DNA from: Aquarana catesbeiana | Taxonomy: Eukaryota > Chordata > Amphibia > Anura > Ranidae | Length of the DNA stretch: 64,000 nt | Direction: 5' to 3' | Assembly: GCF_042186555.1 (NCBI RefSeq) | Contig: NC_133326.1 | Span: 435,468,335-435,532,334, forward strand | Shown here: positions 10,141 to 20,597 of the stretch, piece by piece | Layout: each line of letters opens with the position of its first letter | Position numbering within the stretch: the stretch's first letter is position 1 | The notes under the pieces: generated by a model | The model's database searches: none | Told to the model about the DNA's origin: nothing | What the model saw: only the letters and a program-made list of their open reading frames with translations | Translations under genes and position numbers: made by a program

Positions 10141-12673
10141 CCACTTGCTTACTGGGCACTTAAGTCCCCCTCCTGTTCAGACCAATTTTCAGCTTTCAGT
10201 GCTCTGACACTTTCACAATTACTCAGTCATGCAACACTGTACCCAAATTATTTATTTTTTGTCCTTTTTTTCCAATACAAATAGAGCCTTCTTTTGGTGG
10301 TATTTGATCACCTCTGGGTTTTTTTTTTATTTTTTGCGCTATAAATGAAAGACTGAAAATTTTGAAGAAAAAGAATTTTTCTTAATTTCTGTGATAACAT
10401 TTTTCAAATTAGTAATTTTTCTTCATAAATTTTGGCTACAATTTATACTGCTACATATCTTTGGTAATAGCCCAAAATTAGTGGAAATTATTTGGTCTGT
10501 GTGAAAGTTTGAGTCTACAAGCTATGGTGCAAATCATAAATGTATCACATCTGATGTACTGGTGGCCTATCTCATTTCTTGAGCCCCTAACAAGCCAGGA
10601 AAGTACACATGCAATATTAAGATTTTTATTTTTTCACAATTGTCATTGTAATAACTTATTTCTCTCACATGGCATGTGCATACCACAAATGACACCCCAA
10701 AATACATTCTGCTACTCCTCCTGAGTATTACGATACCACATGTGTGGGACTTTCACTGCCTGGCCACATACAGAGGCCCAACATGCAGGGAGCACCATCA
10801 GGTGTTCTAGGAGCAAAAATTACACCTCATTTTTCAACCACCTATTACACTTTTGAAGGCCCTGGAGCACCGGGACTATAAAAACCTACATAATGACCCC
10901 ATTTTGGAAAGCCAACACCCCAACGTATAATCTATGAGGCATAATAAGTCTTTTGAAAAGTTCATTTTTTTTCCAGAAGTTTTTGGAAAATGTGGGAAAA
11001 AAATGCTGTGTGGTGGTTTTTTTTTTTTTTTTTTTTTTTTAACACAGTTGTCTGTTTATAAGATATCTCCAACACATAGCATTTAGATAGTAAGAATGAC
11101 ACCCCAAAATACATTCTGCTACTCCTGAGTATGGCGATATCACATGTGAGACCTCTACACAGCCTAACCACATACAGAGATTCAACATGCAAGGAACACC
11201 GTCAGGTGTTCCAGGGACACATTGCATGCACATACCAAGAATTACACCCCAAAATACATTATGCTGAGCAAAGCGTAAACCAAAGATTAGCTGCGTAGTA
11301 ATGCAGTTGTACACAGGAGGATAGCACTGGTGCAGGCAGGGACTTGGTCAGCAATGGCAAACACAATTGTCCAGGCAGCAGGCAGGGATACTGTCCATAT
11401 ACAGTCCAGGGTTAGTGGATATTGGTCCTGGTAGTAGGTAGGAACATGTGGGTGTGGTCAGTGCAACATGCAGGGACATAATGGCAGTAAGTCCTGCAGG
11501 CAGAAGTAGGGCCTCATTCAGGACAGAATGGGGACAGGGGTAGAGGCTTCTTCCACCCAAATCTTTTTTCCCACTTGATCCCAAGTAGTCTAGGCAATTA
11601 AGGGGTTGCAGCTGGGTGTATACCTTCACCCCATAGCGGGCCCTTTTGCTGGGAATAAATTGTTTTGATTTGAAGTCTGCCACTAAATTTAACAAGGGAC
11701 TCATCCACACATATGTGTTGGTCCACGGTAAACAGCTGGGGGAATACTTCAGAAAAATAATTTAGAAGTGACCGAATTTTGAAAAAGCCTGTCATAATTT
11801 AAGTCATTTCGGGGAGTTCACTGGGTGTTATCATTGAAATGCAGGAACCTCATCATTTGGTATCTGGTTCTGGGCATTACCTTGGAGAAGATTGGTTGGC
11901 ATGGGGTGGGTTGACCAATAGGAATTCAAGGTGTGTGTGGTGTGTGTGTGGGTTTTTTTTTTTTTTTTTTTTTGTCTTGTCCCATACAAAATGTGAGGCC
12001 TAAAAAAACCTTCAACTTCTCCACCGTTGGGTCTCTCCACTCGTAGGAACGGGCATAATAGGTGGTTGGATTATTTAAAATTAAATTGCTGTGCATAAAG
12101 GTTGCACTGGGCCACAATTGTTGATAGCATGTCCTCTTTAAAAATTATATAAAAAAAAAAAAAAAATTGGGGAAAAATTTTCCTGGACTCCTGGCTGGGC
12201 AGTGAAAGGGGGAATGTTGGCTTCTCCTGGATTAGGAGAAAGCCACAAGAAGTTCTGAAGGGCATAGGGAAGGCTGGCATGGGTCCTTGGCCTTTTCTTG
12301 CTGAGGTACTGCGGTGCTGGTGGATGGCACTGCGGTGCTAGTGGATGCCATTGCCTCCTCATTAGAACGCCTTCGTTTGCTGGGCTGAATACCTTCCTCC
12401 TCTGAGTCACTGTGTTCCACTACTGAGGACTGGCTCATAATTTACGTCCGACTCAGAATCTGAGTTTGAAATGGAATCCGAACAAGAGAGCTCCTCGTTG
12501 CTCTTGTCGGCCTGGGAAAGTATCTGGTACGCCTCCTTGGCGGAAAAGCCTCTTTTGGACATGCTTGCTGGTGGTGATGCGACTACACAGGTGTGTGTGC
12601 TAAGCCTGCACTGATGAGGCTGCACAGATGGGCACTGATTACACAGATGGGCACTGGCCCGGACCTCAAGTGG
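10141..12673 (-). mobile_element. piggyBac-like transposon A, inside CR1 copy A
   Basis: The element is flanked by TTAA at 10137-10140 and 12674-12677, the target duplicated by all piggyBac elements. Its ends are inverted: CCACTTG on the left and CAAGTGG on the right. Joining across it restores the CR1 sequence. It carries a broken transposase on the minus strand and, toward the left, two or three diverged copies of a unit containing CCCCAAAATACATTCTGC (10697, 11103, 11248). The internal layout resembles copy B (20042-23887) but is shorter. Confidence 0.9.
11600..12562 (-). pseudogene. piggyBac transposase remnant (copy A)
   Basis: The minus-strand ATG at 12560-12562 starts MSKRGFSAKEAYQILSQ, followed by an acidic serine-rich N-terminus (SNSDSESD) and a basic SKRRRS patch. 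Then come NLYAQQFNF, a degenerate segment, RSLLNYFSEVF and ICVDESLVKFSGRLQ. The Asp in VDES is the first catalytic aspartate of the DDD transposase. Sequence past YGVKVY is lost, so the second and third aspartates and the cysteine-rich C-terminus are absent. Poly-T/A runs (11953-11973, 12151-12166) and frameshifts also break it. Copy B keeps the missing parts, which supports an internal deletion here. Confidence 0.8.
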
Positions 12674-13426
12674 TTAAAGGGCCAAAATACATCCCTGGGA
12701 ATTACAGACCAGTTAGGCTAACATCAATAGTATGCAAGCTCTTGGAGGGGATAAGGGACTATATACAAGATTTTAGTCATGAAAACTGTATTGGCAGTAA
12801 TTGGCATGGATTCATGAAGAATCGTTCCTGCCAAACCAATCTAACTTTCTATGAGGGGGTGAGCTGCCATCTAGATAAAGGAAGTCCCGTAGACGTGGTG
12901 TATCTGGATTTTGCAAAAGCATTTGACACAGTTCACCATAAATGTTTACTGTACAAAGTAGGATCCGTTGGCATGGACCGTAGGGTGAGTACATGGATTG
13001 AAAACTGGCTACAAGGGCGAGTTCAGAGGGTAGTGATAGATGGGGAGTACTCTGAATGGTCAGGGGTGGAAAGTGGGGTCCCCCAGGGTTCTGTCCTGGG
13101 ACCAATCCTATTTTAATTTTATAAACTAACTGGAGGATGGGGTAAACAGTTCTATCTCTATTTGCCGACAATGCTAAGCTGGGCGATAACTTCTCTGCAG
13201 GATTTGGAAACCTTGCGAGTAAATTTGAACAAATTAATGTGGTGGGCAACTAAATGGCAAATGAGGTTTAATGTGGAAAAATGTAAAATGCATTTAGGTG
13301 GCAAAATTATGAATGCAATCTACTCACTGGGGGGAGAACCTCTGGGTAGATGGTAGATAGGCTCAGCAATGGCATGCTGCTGCTAACAAAGCAAACAGAA
13401 TATTGGCATGCATTAAAAAGAATTAA
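12674..13426 (+). pseudogene. CR1 LINE copy A, fragment 3: reverse transcriptase
   Basis: Starts at the TTAA right of piggyBac A. The frame from about 12690 reads IPGNYRPVRLTSIVCKLLEG, then HGFMKNRSCQTNL, VYLDFAKAFDTVHHK and SGVPQGSVLGPILF. These are the fingers and palm motifs of a CR1 reverse transcriptase; the first catalytic Asp is the D of LDFAKAFD. After a stop and frameshift the next motif reads FADNAKL in place of FADDTKL, so a second catalytic Asp is Asn. WATKWQMRFNVEKCK follows. It is a pseudogene. A TTAA at 13423-13426 marks the next insertion. Confidence 0.9.
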
Positions 13427-13964
13427 CCCCTTGCCACCGAGTGTACACAGATGTGCGGCCTCGGCTTTCGGGGATTATACCGGGATGATGCCTGCAGCTA
13501 TCATCCTGGTACCGTTTTTTACAGCCGGCGATCGGCTTTCCAGGGATAACGACCGATGTGGCTAAAAGCCGCTCGGCTGTTGTACCGGGGGAGGGGATGT
13601 CCCCCGCCCCCCTATGCCCCTCCCCGCCACTCAACGGGCCTCCCGTCTCACCGGGAGACCCGATTGACAATCCGCCACCTCCGGCAGCTAGGGACAGACT
13701 GGCAAGAAGCCGGAAACAGTTTTGTTCCAGTCAACTGATTGTAAACACGGAAGCGACGTCATGACATCACTTCCTGTTTACTCAGCTGCCAATGGCGCCA
13801 GTTTAAAAAAAAAAATACAGTATTCAGAATTGCCGAAAACGAGATTCTCTGCTTAAAAAAAAAAAAAAAAAAAGTTTGGGAGTTCTAAGTCATTTTCTAG
13901 CAAGAAAATACGGATTTTAACTTGTAAACACCAAATGTCAAAAATAGGCTTGGTCATGAAAGGG
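13427..13964. mobile_element. non-autonomous TTAA element (538 bp), piggyBac-like
   Basis: Flanked by TTAA at 13423-13426 and 13965-13968. The ends are CCCCTTGCC and GTCATGAAAGGG, weakly inverted. There is no transposase. The host CR1 continues on both sides (AACAGAATATTGGCATGCAT before, CTCAAGAGATAAAGTG after). A poly-A run at about 13855-13873 lies within. Confidence 0.75.
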
Positions 13965-14498
13965 TTAACTCAAGAGATAAAGTGATAATTCTCCTACTCT
14001 ACAAGACTCCACCAGCCACACCTGGAGTATGCTGTCCAGTTCTGGGCACCAGTTCTCAGGAAGGGTGTGCTGGAAATGGAGTGAGTACAGAGAAGGGCAA
14101 CAAAACTAATAAAGGGACTGGAGGAAATTGGTTATGAGGAAAGGTTTACGAGCACTGAACTTGTCTGGAGAAGATGCTTGAGAGGGGGGATATAATTTCA
14201 ATTTACAAATACCATACTGGTGACCCCACAATAGGGATAAAACTTTTCAGCAGAAGGGAGCTTAAGACACATGGCCACTCATTAAAATGAGGAGAAAAGA
14301 GGTTTAACCTTAAACTGTGTAGATGGTTATTTACTGTAAGAGCGGCAAGGATGTGGACTTCCTTCCACAGTCTGTTTCAGCGGGGAGCATCGATAGGTTT
14401 TTGGAAACTAATCATTAGACAAGCACCTGAACAACCAACATACAGGGATATATGTAATGTAATACTGACACATAATCACACGCCTAGGTTGGACTTAA
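13965..14498 (+). mobile_element. CR1 LINE copy A, fragment 4: C-terminal domain
   Basis: Reads HLEYAVQFWAPVLRKGVLEME and then a QRRATKLIKGLEE block across frames, the standard CR1 C-terminus, and runs toward the 3' end CTAGGTTGGACTT. It is interrupted at TTAA (14495-14498). Confidence 0.85.
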
Positions 14499-15232
14499 CC
14501 TCCCTGACGGTAATCCCGAGTGTGGCTCGGGGTTAAATTTCAGTCCCGTTAGCGGTAACCCCGAGCCACACTCGGGATTACATTGCAGGATCCTGGTGCC
14601 GCATTACTTACCTTGTCCCCAGGATCCTGCGATGTCCCACGCAGTGTCAGTGGGCTCTGTCTCCTCCGAAGCCTTTCTGTGCCAGGCTCCGTTCCCTGCG
14701 AGCGGCGCGACGCACGGGGGCGGAGCCCAGTGGCAAATTCCAAAAAATGTAAGTCATAACACATAGAGTACTGTAATCTTAAAGATTACAGTACTGTGAA
14801 ATTATTTCACATCCCTTTTGTCCCCAGTGCTTTGGCCCATGCCCTGCATGCAGTTTTATGATATATACTGTTCTTTCTGCCTGGAAACTGGAGATTGTCC
14901 ATAGCAACCAAAAAGTGTCCCTTTATGTCAAAAGTGGCTTTAGATCAACTAGAAAACAGCGATAGTAAATTAGAACACTTGCAGAATTGAGCTATAGTGA
15001 ATCGTGGGGAAATTTATTTTATTATTATTTTTTAATTTATTATATTATAATTTTATGTTTTTGTTTCAAACTTCATCATACCCGGGATATCTACTAGACT
15101 CTTGTTTGGACAGATTTAAGTATGTTATTGTTAAGAATTGCAGGCCTACAATATAAAACGCCAAATTTCCATGCAAAATAATTGTACCGCTTTCAGCACC
15201 TAAAATCCAAAATAATCATACCGCCAGGGAGG
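14499..15232. mobile_element. non-autonomous TTAA element (734 bp) with CCTCCCTG termini
   Basis: TTAA at 14495-14498 and 15233-15236. The terminal inverted repeats CCTCCCTGACGGTA and TACCGCCAGGGAGG match at 13 of 14 positions. Near the left end, GAGTGTGGCTCGGGGTTA is followed by its inverse about 40 bp later, so the left end folds on itself. No transposase is present. TTAACCTCCCTGGCGG is a frog repeat start that I recognise from memory. Confidence 0.85.
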
Positions 15233-15262
15233 TTAATGGACGTGTGTGTGTGTGTGTGTGGG
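15233..15262 (+). mobile_element. CR1 LINE copy A, fragment 5: 3' end
   Basis: AATGGACGTGTGTG completes the CR1 end GTTGGACTTGATGGAC when joined to 14494. A short TG/G run follows (15243-15268). Confidence 0.65.
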
Positions 15263-15272
15263 GGGGGGTTAA

Positions 15273-15664
15273 GGCTGGGTTCACACTGCTGCGGTGGCAG
15301 ACATCGCATGTGATTCGCAGCGCACTGCTGTTCACATCACATGCGATGTCTGTGCTGTGCGATATCAGCCATACAGATAGTATGGCTGATATCGCACCGC
15401 ATTCGGTCCAAACTCGCACAGGACCCTTTTTTTTGTTCGGACCAAAATCGGATCTCATGGGTGTTCACACCTATGCGATCCGAAAATGTCCGATTTGTCA
15501 GTTCGCATTGCGATATGCGGGCTAAACTGGGGGTGTCATTAACATTGTATGACACTCCCCAGCAGTTCGCATATGGCAGTGTGAACTGCCGTGCGAGCTG
15601 GTGCGATGCGGGAACCCGCAGTAAATTCGCTGCGTTCCCGCACCGCAGCAGTGTGAACCCAGCC
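15273..15664. mobile_element. TTAA foldback element (392 bp)
   Basis: TTAA at 15269-15272 and 15665-15668. The ends GGCTGGGTTCACACTGCTGC and GCAGCAGTGTGAACCCAGCC are perfect inverted repeats. Internal parts also alternate direct and inverted copies of a CGATATCAGCCATAC-type unit. No reading frame is real. This is a common frog non-autonomous element. Confidence 0.85.
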
Positions 15665-15668
15665 TTAA

Positions 15669-15979
15669 TATTGCTTATATTTTGCTAGCTGCTGAATAGA
15701 CATTAGCGCAGTGATCAATTTTATTCTACAACTGATGAGCTGTGGGGAGAAGCCCCCTTTTAAAGTTCATTGGAAGTTTTGGCAAGTGGAAGGAACAACT
15801 CAGGTCCTTCCATGAGACTCCTGCAAGGGGGGGGGGGGGGACCTCAATTTTGTTTGGGTATGACATCGCACGACCATGCAATTGTCAGTTAAAGTGACGC
15901 AATACCGTATTGCAAAAAATGGCCTGTCATAAAGGGGGTAAATCCTTCTGGGGTTGAAGTGTTTAAGGGATATGTGGAA
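15669..15979. repeat. short unassigned stretch plus 3' piece of a TTAACCACTT-type repeat
   Basis: 15845-15975 matches the 3' end of the element at 38161-39031 (ACATCGCACGAC, GTCAGTTAAAGTGACGC, GGGGTTGAAGTG). A poly-G run lies at 15829-15840. 15669-15830 is not recognised. Confidence 0.6.
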
Positions 15980-15984
15980 GCAGC

Positions 15985-16600
15985 CACCTCCTAGAAATGA
16001 GTTACTAGAATCATTCTCTACACTCCTGAAGGCGGTTAATACATGGCTGATGCTTCAGCGTAGTCAATTAGGATGTCGGTGAGATCTTCCGCCCCGGCCA
16101 GATGGGCCCTATGGCTCAAGATCTGGTCAGGGGACTCTGCCTCAAAGGTGAAGCTTTGCGGGATCCCCTTTTACAAGGAATTTTACTTTTTGGGTCAGAA
16201 CTAGAAACTGTTTCAGACAGAATAGTGGACGAGAAGGCCTTTCTGCCTAAGAAAGGAGTACCGCCAAGGAAAACTTTTCATCCTTCTCAGCAGCCCCAAA
16301 AAGAGCAGGGTCAGAAGAGACCCTGGAATCCCAGGGTGGGGTGGGGAGAGTGCTCTTCAGGCCCCCAGAACAGGTTGCAAAACAATCACTATCTCCTTCC
16401 AGTGAGAAGAAGGCTACAGTCTTTCTTTCCTGTCTTGAAGACCTGGAAGTACTCAAAGATGCCATGGACAAGAGGGCAGACTCCCTCCTGAGGAAGGCAT
16501 GGGACTCGTTCATAAGCCAGCAAAGGCAACAAGTCCTTGTGTGTTTGAACAACAGAAAAAGCCCTGGCCATGATGTCCTGCCCTGGCCATGATGTCCTTT
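15985..16600 (+). pseudogene. DIRS copy B gag C-terminus
   Basis: The segment around 16085-16330 parallels 48485-48770 of copy D: CGGCCAGAT, then CTGGTCAGGGGACTC, GGATCCCCTT and CAGCCCCAAAAAGAGC. The translation includes FHPSQQPQKEQGQKRPWNP, a basic Gln-rich tail. The role is inferred to be a nucleocapsid-like protein, as in other DIRS. It is frameshifted and includes a tandem duplication of CCCTGGCCATGATGTC at 16561-16596. Confidence 0.7.
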
Positions 16601-16619
16601 CTGAGTGAACTGATGCAAC

Positions 16620-17870
16620 AGGGGTTATCCAGGTTCCCAGGGAGAAGGAGGGGGAGGGTTTCTATTTCCACATATCTTTGGCCAAGAAACCTTTGGGAAA
16701 ATTCTGCCTGATCATAAATTTGAAAATCTTGAACAGGTCCTTTAAGATACAAGAGATTCTGGATAGACACTATCTTTTCGGCAAGAAGTCTGCCCCCCCC
16801 CCCATTGTTATGGCGTCAATCGATTTAGGGGACACGTACCTGCACATCCTAGTTGCAAGTTTGTCTTAAAGGTTTCTGCAACTGGCGGTCAACCTGGGAG
16901 GGGAGATGTCCTCGCCCAGAGTGTTTTACAAAAGTTATGGCAGAGCCCATGAGGCTGAAGGATCGCCATAGTGCCCTACCTGGACGACCTACTACTTTTT
17001 TTTTTTTTTTTTTTTGTGGAATTCAAGGATCAAGTAGCAGCCAACCTACCTGCAAGAAACCCAGAGGCACCTAAACAATTTGGGCTGCCTTCTGAATCGA
17101 CAGACATGGAATCTAATCCCAACTCAGCGAGTGAGCTTCCTAGGGTACGCAATGGATTCGACACAACAGAATCTTTTTACAGAGAAAAAATTCAGATAGC
17201 CTTAAAGTTGGTATAGTCCAAAGTATCAATGCGGAAGGCCATGTCAGTACTGAAGCTATTCACAGTAGCAATTCCGGTGGTTCAGTGGGTCAGACTACGT
17301 GATCATTGCTTTCAGTGGGACATACTCCAGAAATGGTCCCATCAGGAGTCACTAGAAAGTATCAAGATGGGGCAAGAGCAGAAAGGTCCCTTTTTTGGTG
17401 GTGGAAAGATGAGCGGAACCTCTCAGGGAGCCTCCCTTTTTGGGCCTTTTTCAGTAACCAGGCATTTAACAGACGCAAGCACATGGGGGTGAGGAGCCCA
17501 CCTCGTAACAAATGGTGCAAGGCAGAGGCCAGGAGATCTTCCAATTGAAGAAAGCTAAAGGCAATTCACCTGAGTAGTCTTGACTTCCAGCGGTCCTTTA
17601 GGAAATCTGCATGCTCTGCATCTGATAAAACAGGGTGGCAGGAGGAGCGGAGCTCTTATACTATCTTGAGTGGAAGCAAATCTAGCTTCACTTACATCAG
17701 TTCACCTGAAGGGTATGCAAAATGTTCCAGCGGACTTCCTCAACAGAAAGGGAGTCCAACTCTCGGTAATCAAAGATCTGATTCAATGACCATGTGGACT
17801 GCCCCAGGTGGATTTATTTGCAGACCGGAGAAATGCAAAGATGCAAAAACCTTTTGATTTCAGGAGTATA
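16620..17870 (+). pseudogene. DIRS copy B reverse transcriptase and RNase H remnant
   Basis: Segments in order: KKPLGKFCLIINLKILNRSF (16680-16745), MASIDLGDTYLHI (16809-16850; the D is a catalytic aspartate), VFTKVMAEP (16920-16950) and PYLDDLLLFF (16971-17000), the YLDD active-site box. A poly-T expansion follows the box directly. Then ESFYREKIQIALK, a primer-grip-like region, and TDASTWG (17470-17490), the first RNase H motif. C-runs at 16794-16803 and several stops break the frame. The enzyme would copy element RNA to DNA. Confidence 0.8.
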
Positions 17871-18049
17871 ATTTCTAATGTAGAGTTTCTCAATGATTGA
17901 ATGGAAAAAAGGCCTAGCAGCGAGCATCCTCAAGGCGCAGGTGGCAGTGCTGTCTGTTTTTCCAGAGCATGTCATCTAGAGAGCCGTTGGTAATTTTTAG
18001 GTCTTTTTTAAATTTTTTTTTTTTTTTTGCTAGGATTAGGCCTGTGCCC

Positions 18050-18715
18050 TTTAAGTTGTTCGTGAAATGGAATTTCTTTAGGTCTTCAGGGTCTCACAAA
18101 AGCGCCCTTTGAACCTTTGAAAAATACATCTTTTAAGTTTCTTACATTTAAAAACAATCCTTCTGGTAACTTCAGCCCACAGGATTAGCATAATTCAGGC
18201 CTTATCAAATGCTGAGCCATTTTGAGGGCCAATCCAGGTTTTCTTTCAAGAGTGTTTTCTGCATTCCACCGCACGCAGGAGATTATACTACCTACTTTCT
18301 GTCCAGTGTCCTCTAGCCCATTAGAGGAGGCCTTTCACACCTTAGATGTCAGAAGGTGTCTTTAGGTACCTGGAAGGAACCAAAGACCTCAGGAAATCCT
18401 CTTCCCTGTTCGTCCTTTCAGCAGTAGCACACAAAGGTGATGGCCTCCAGGAGTACCTTGGGAAGATGGCCTGCTTTAGCCATCGATGGAAGCCTACCTG
18501 GCATTAGGTAAAGAACCTCTGGAGGGCATAATGCCCCACCCTTCACGGGCAGTGGCGGCTTCCTAGGCAGAGAAGGCTGGTGCATCACCGGAACAGATCT
18601 GTAAGGCAGCCAAGGTGGTCCTGCTTTTCTAAGCCTATAAGGCACTGCAGGTTGATCTGCTGTCTACCTCGGACCAGTCCTTTTGGCAGGAAGGTCTTAC
18701 AAACTGAAGTAAGTT
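18050..18715 (+). pseudogene. DIRS copy B tyrosine recombinase remnant
   Basis: Across frames the sequence gives KAPFEPLKNTSFKFLTFK, then ILVTSAHRI, LDVRRCLRYLEGTKDLRK and a diverged GASPEQICKAA-like block near 18580-18610. The same order is found in copy E (58440-58700). It is too decayed to judge catalytic residues. Confidence 0.65.
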
Positions 18716-19267
18716 CTCGGTTATCTCCAAGGTGCTGTCCTGCAAGGCGAAGGTAGAAAGCCTTATAAATGCCATTACTGGTAAGTCTAACTATGAGCCT
18801 TTCAGGACAGCAGCTACTTCTCTCCCTGGTGTATTGTGTATTGATATGTAATTGCTGGAGCTGTGTTTTTTGTTTTTGTGTGGTGTGTGTTTTTTTTTTT
18901 TTTTTTTCTTATGTCTTCCAGCATGTCAGGAATTCTCTTGTACGACTGACAGCATGGTGGAAGTAGCTGCATATAAAGGAGCGTTGGTTTCCTGTGAAGG
19001 GATGGAGCTGCACTCTCTCCAAGGTGCTGTCCTGAAAGACTCATACAAATAACGGTAAGTCTAAGGTTTTTCACCACAACACTAGCAATCCATACAACAA
19101 AGCCAAAACGCGTATCCCTGGGATATAGCCCACCCCTGATAAATGTTTAAAGTTCTGTCATGAAATGATACAAGGAAAAAAGTATTGAACACATGAAGAG
19201 AAAGGTGCAAAAAGGCATGGAAAGCCAAGATACAAGCTGAAAGCTCAGTGATTAGCCATTCTGCCTC

Positions 19268-19579
19268 TTGTCAGTGCAAATTAAAGTGTTACTAAACCCA
19301 GAACCTGCATTCACTAATATCTGGTCTCCCGCATTACAGAGAACATGGAAATGCAATTATTTTAGTAAATATATACTGCTGATGAGAAAAGGTATCAGTT
19401 TTGTGACTTCTATTAGTTCCTAGTAAACCTTGTAGGAGTTTTCATTCTCCCCTGATCCTCTGGACAGTGCAGATTGGCCCTGTGCTGATCACATGACCCT
19501 TCCAAGAAAAACATAAACTAGCAACACGCACCAAACTGAGCATGTGCAGCCTGTCCACTGGATCTGTAAATATCAGGGT

Positions 19580-19611
<32 letters not shown>

Positions 19612-19830
19612 CAGATCTTTTGAATTCTATCAATCTGATTTTAAATCGGCTTTTGGAGTAAAAATCTATCTAAAGATACGTTAATTTAGTTTATTCAGCA
19701 TGAATTGGAGCTTAGTTATGTAACATGAGGCTGTATATTCTGCAAAATTTACATTTTTGGTAAACTCATTCAATGAATCAAAGCTCTGCGAGCTGAGGTA
19801 ACATGCACTGCATTGATGCATTCACAGTTT
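19268..19830. repeat. frog interspersed repeat beginning TTAAAGTGTTACTAAACCC
   Basis: Starts at the TTAA of 19271-19274 with AAGTGTTACTAAACCCAGAA and continues through AGAACATGGAAATGCAATTA and GCTGATTGG-like segments. I recall this as an abundant ranid non-autonomous element. A poly-T run lies at 19580-19611. No coding. Confidence 0.55.
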
Positions 19831-19949
19831 CAGAGTAACCATGAGATAAAACAAAGTTCAGGAATATTCCTTTTATCCCATTGTTTTGCAAAGCTATGTA
19901 CACTACAAACTGATTTGTTTTGAAGAGAAATGCCTCTGTACTAGGCTCT

Positions 19950-20041
19950 AAGTGTGAGGAAGGGCAAGCAGTAAAACAAAGTGAAACCGGTGTGGAAAGT
20001 TGGGTCCCCCAGGGTTCTGTCCTGGAAGCAATCCTATTTAA
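19950..20041 (+). mobile_element. CR1 LINE copy B, left part
   Basis: Reads VESWVPQGSVLEAILF at 19994-20040, the CR1 VPQGSVLGPILF motif, and stops at TTAA 20038-20041. Confidence 0.8.
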
Positions 20042-20597
20042 CCACTTCCCATTTCGTTATCCTGACTGGGGCGTCATGACGTCCAGCAGGATAACCCTTT
20101 AGTGCGGCGATTGGGGGCGGCACGTGTCCCTCGAACACATAGCCCGTTCCCGATCATGGTAAACAGCCACTGAAATTGGCTGTTTACCATGTGAATCGGC
20201 TGTGTCCAATCACAGCCGGTCACGTTTGTCAACAATGGAGGATGCGCGCCCCCGGAGGCGTGCACTGCAGTGATCGGGGATGGCGTGTGTCCCTCGGATA
20301 TAGCCCATCCATGATCAGGGTAAACAGCCAATGAAATTGTGATCGGCTGTGTCGCATCACAGCTGGTCATAAGTATAAACACAATGGCAGTTTCCAGGTA
20401 TCTCTCCTCACACACCGATCGTGACAGGAGAGATCTGAGATCTGTGAGTGAAACATTTACTCACGCACCCCCCCACCCCAATAAAGAGAACCTTTCACAC
20501 AGCCCGCTATCGGTACCATCTGGATCTGTCAAACAGGCCCACCATTGGTACGGCGCATCATCAGTACTGCCATCAGTAACCTATCAGTACCGAGATC

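Larger units (their letters stand above)
15980..19075 (+). mobile_element. DIRS retrotransposon copy B, gag to recombinase
   Basis: The order is capsid-like C-terminus (15985-16600), reverse transcriptase and RNase H (16620-17870), tyrosine recombinase (18050-18715) and terminal GGTGCTGTCCTG motifs (18729, 19022). All parts are in different broken frames. The 5' end is truncated inside gag. The segments match those of copies C, D and E. Confidence 0.85.

Noticed and set aside
15735..15765. CTGATGAG near a GAA as a second hammerhead
   Set aside because: The downstream core GAAA and closing stem I strand are missing; stem II does not pair correctly.
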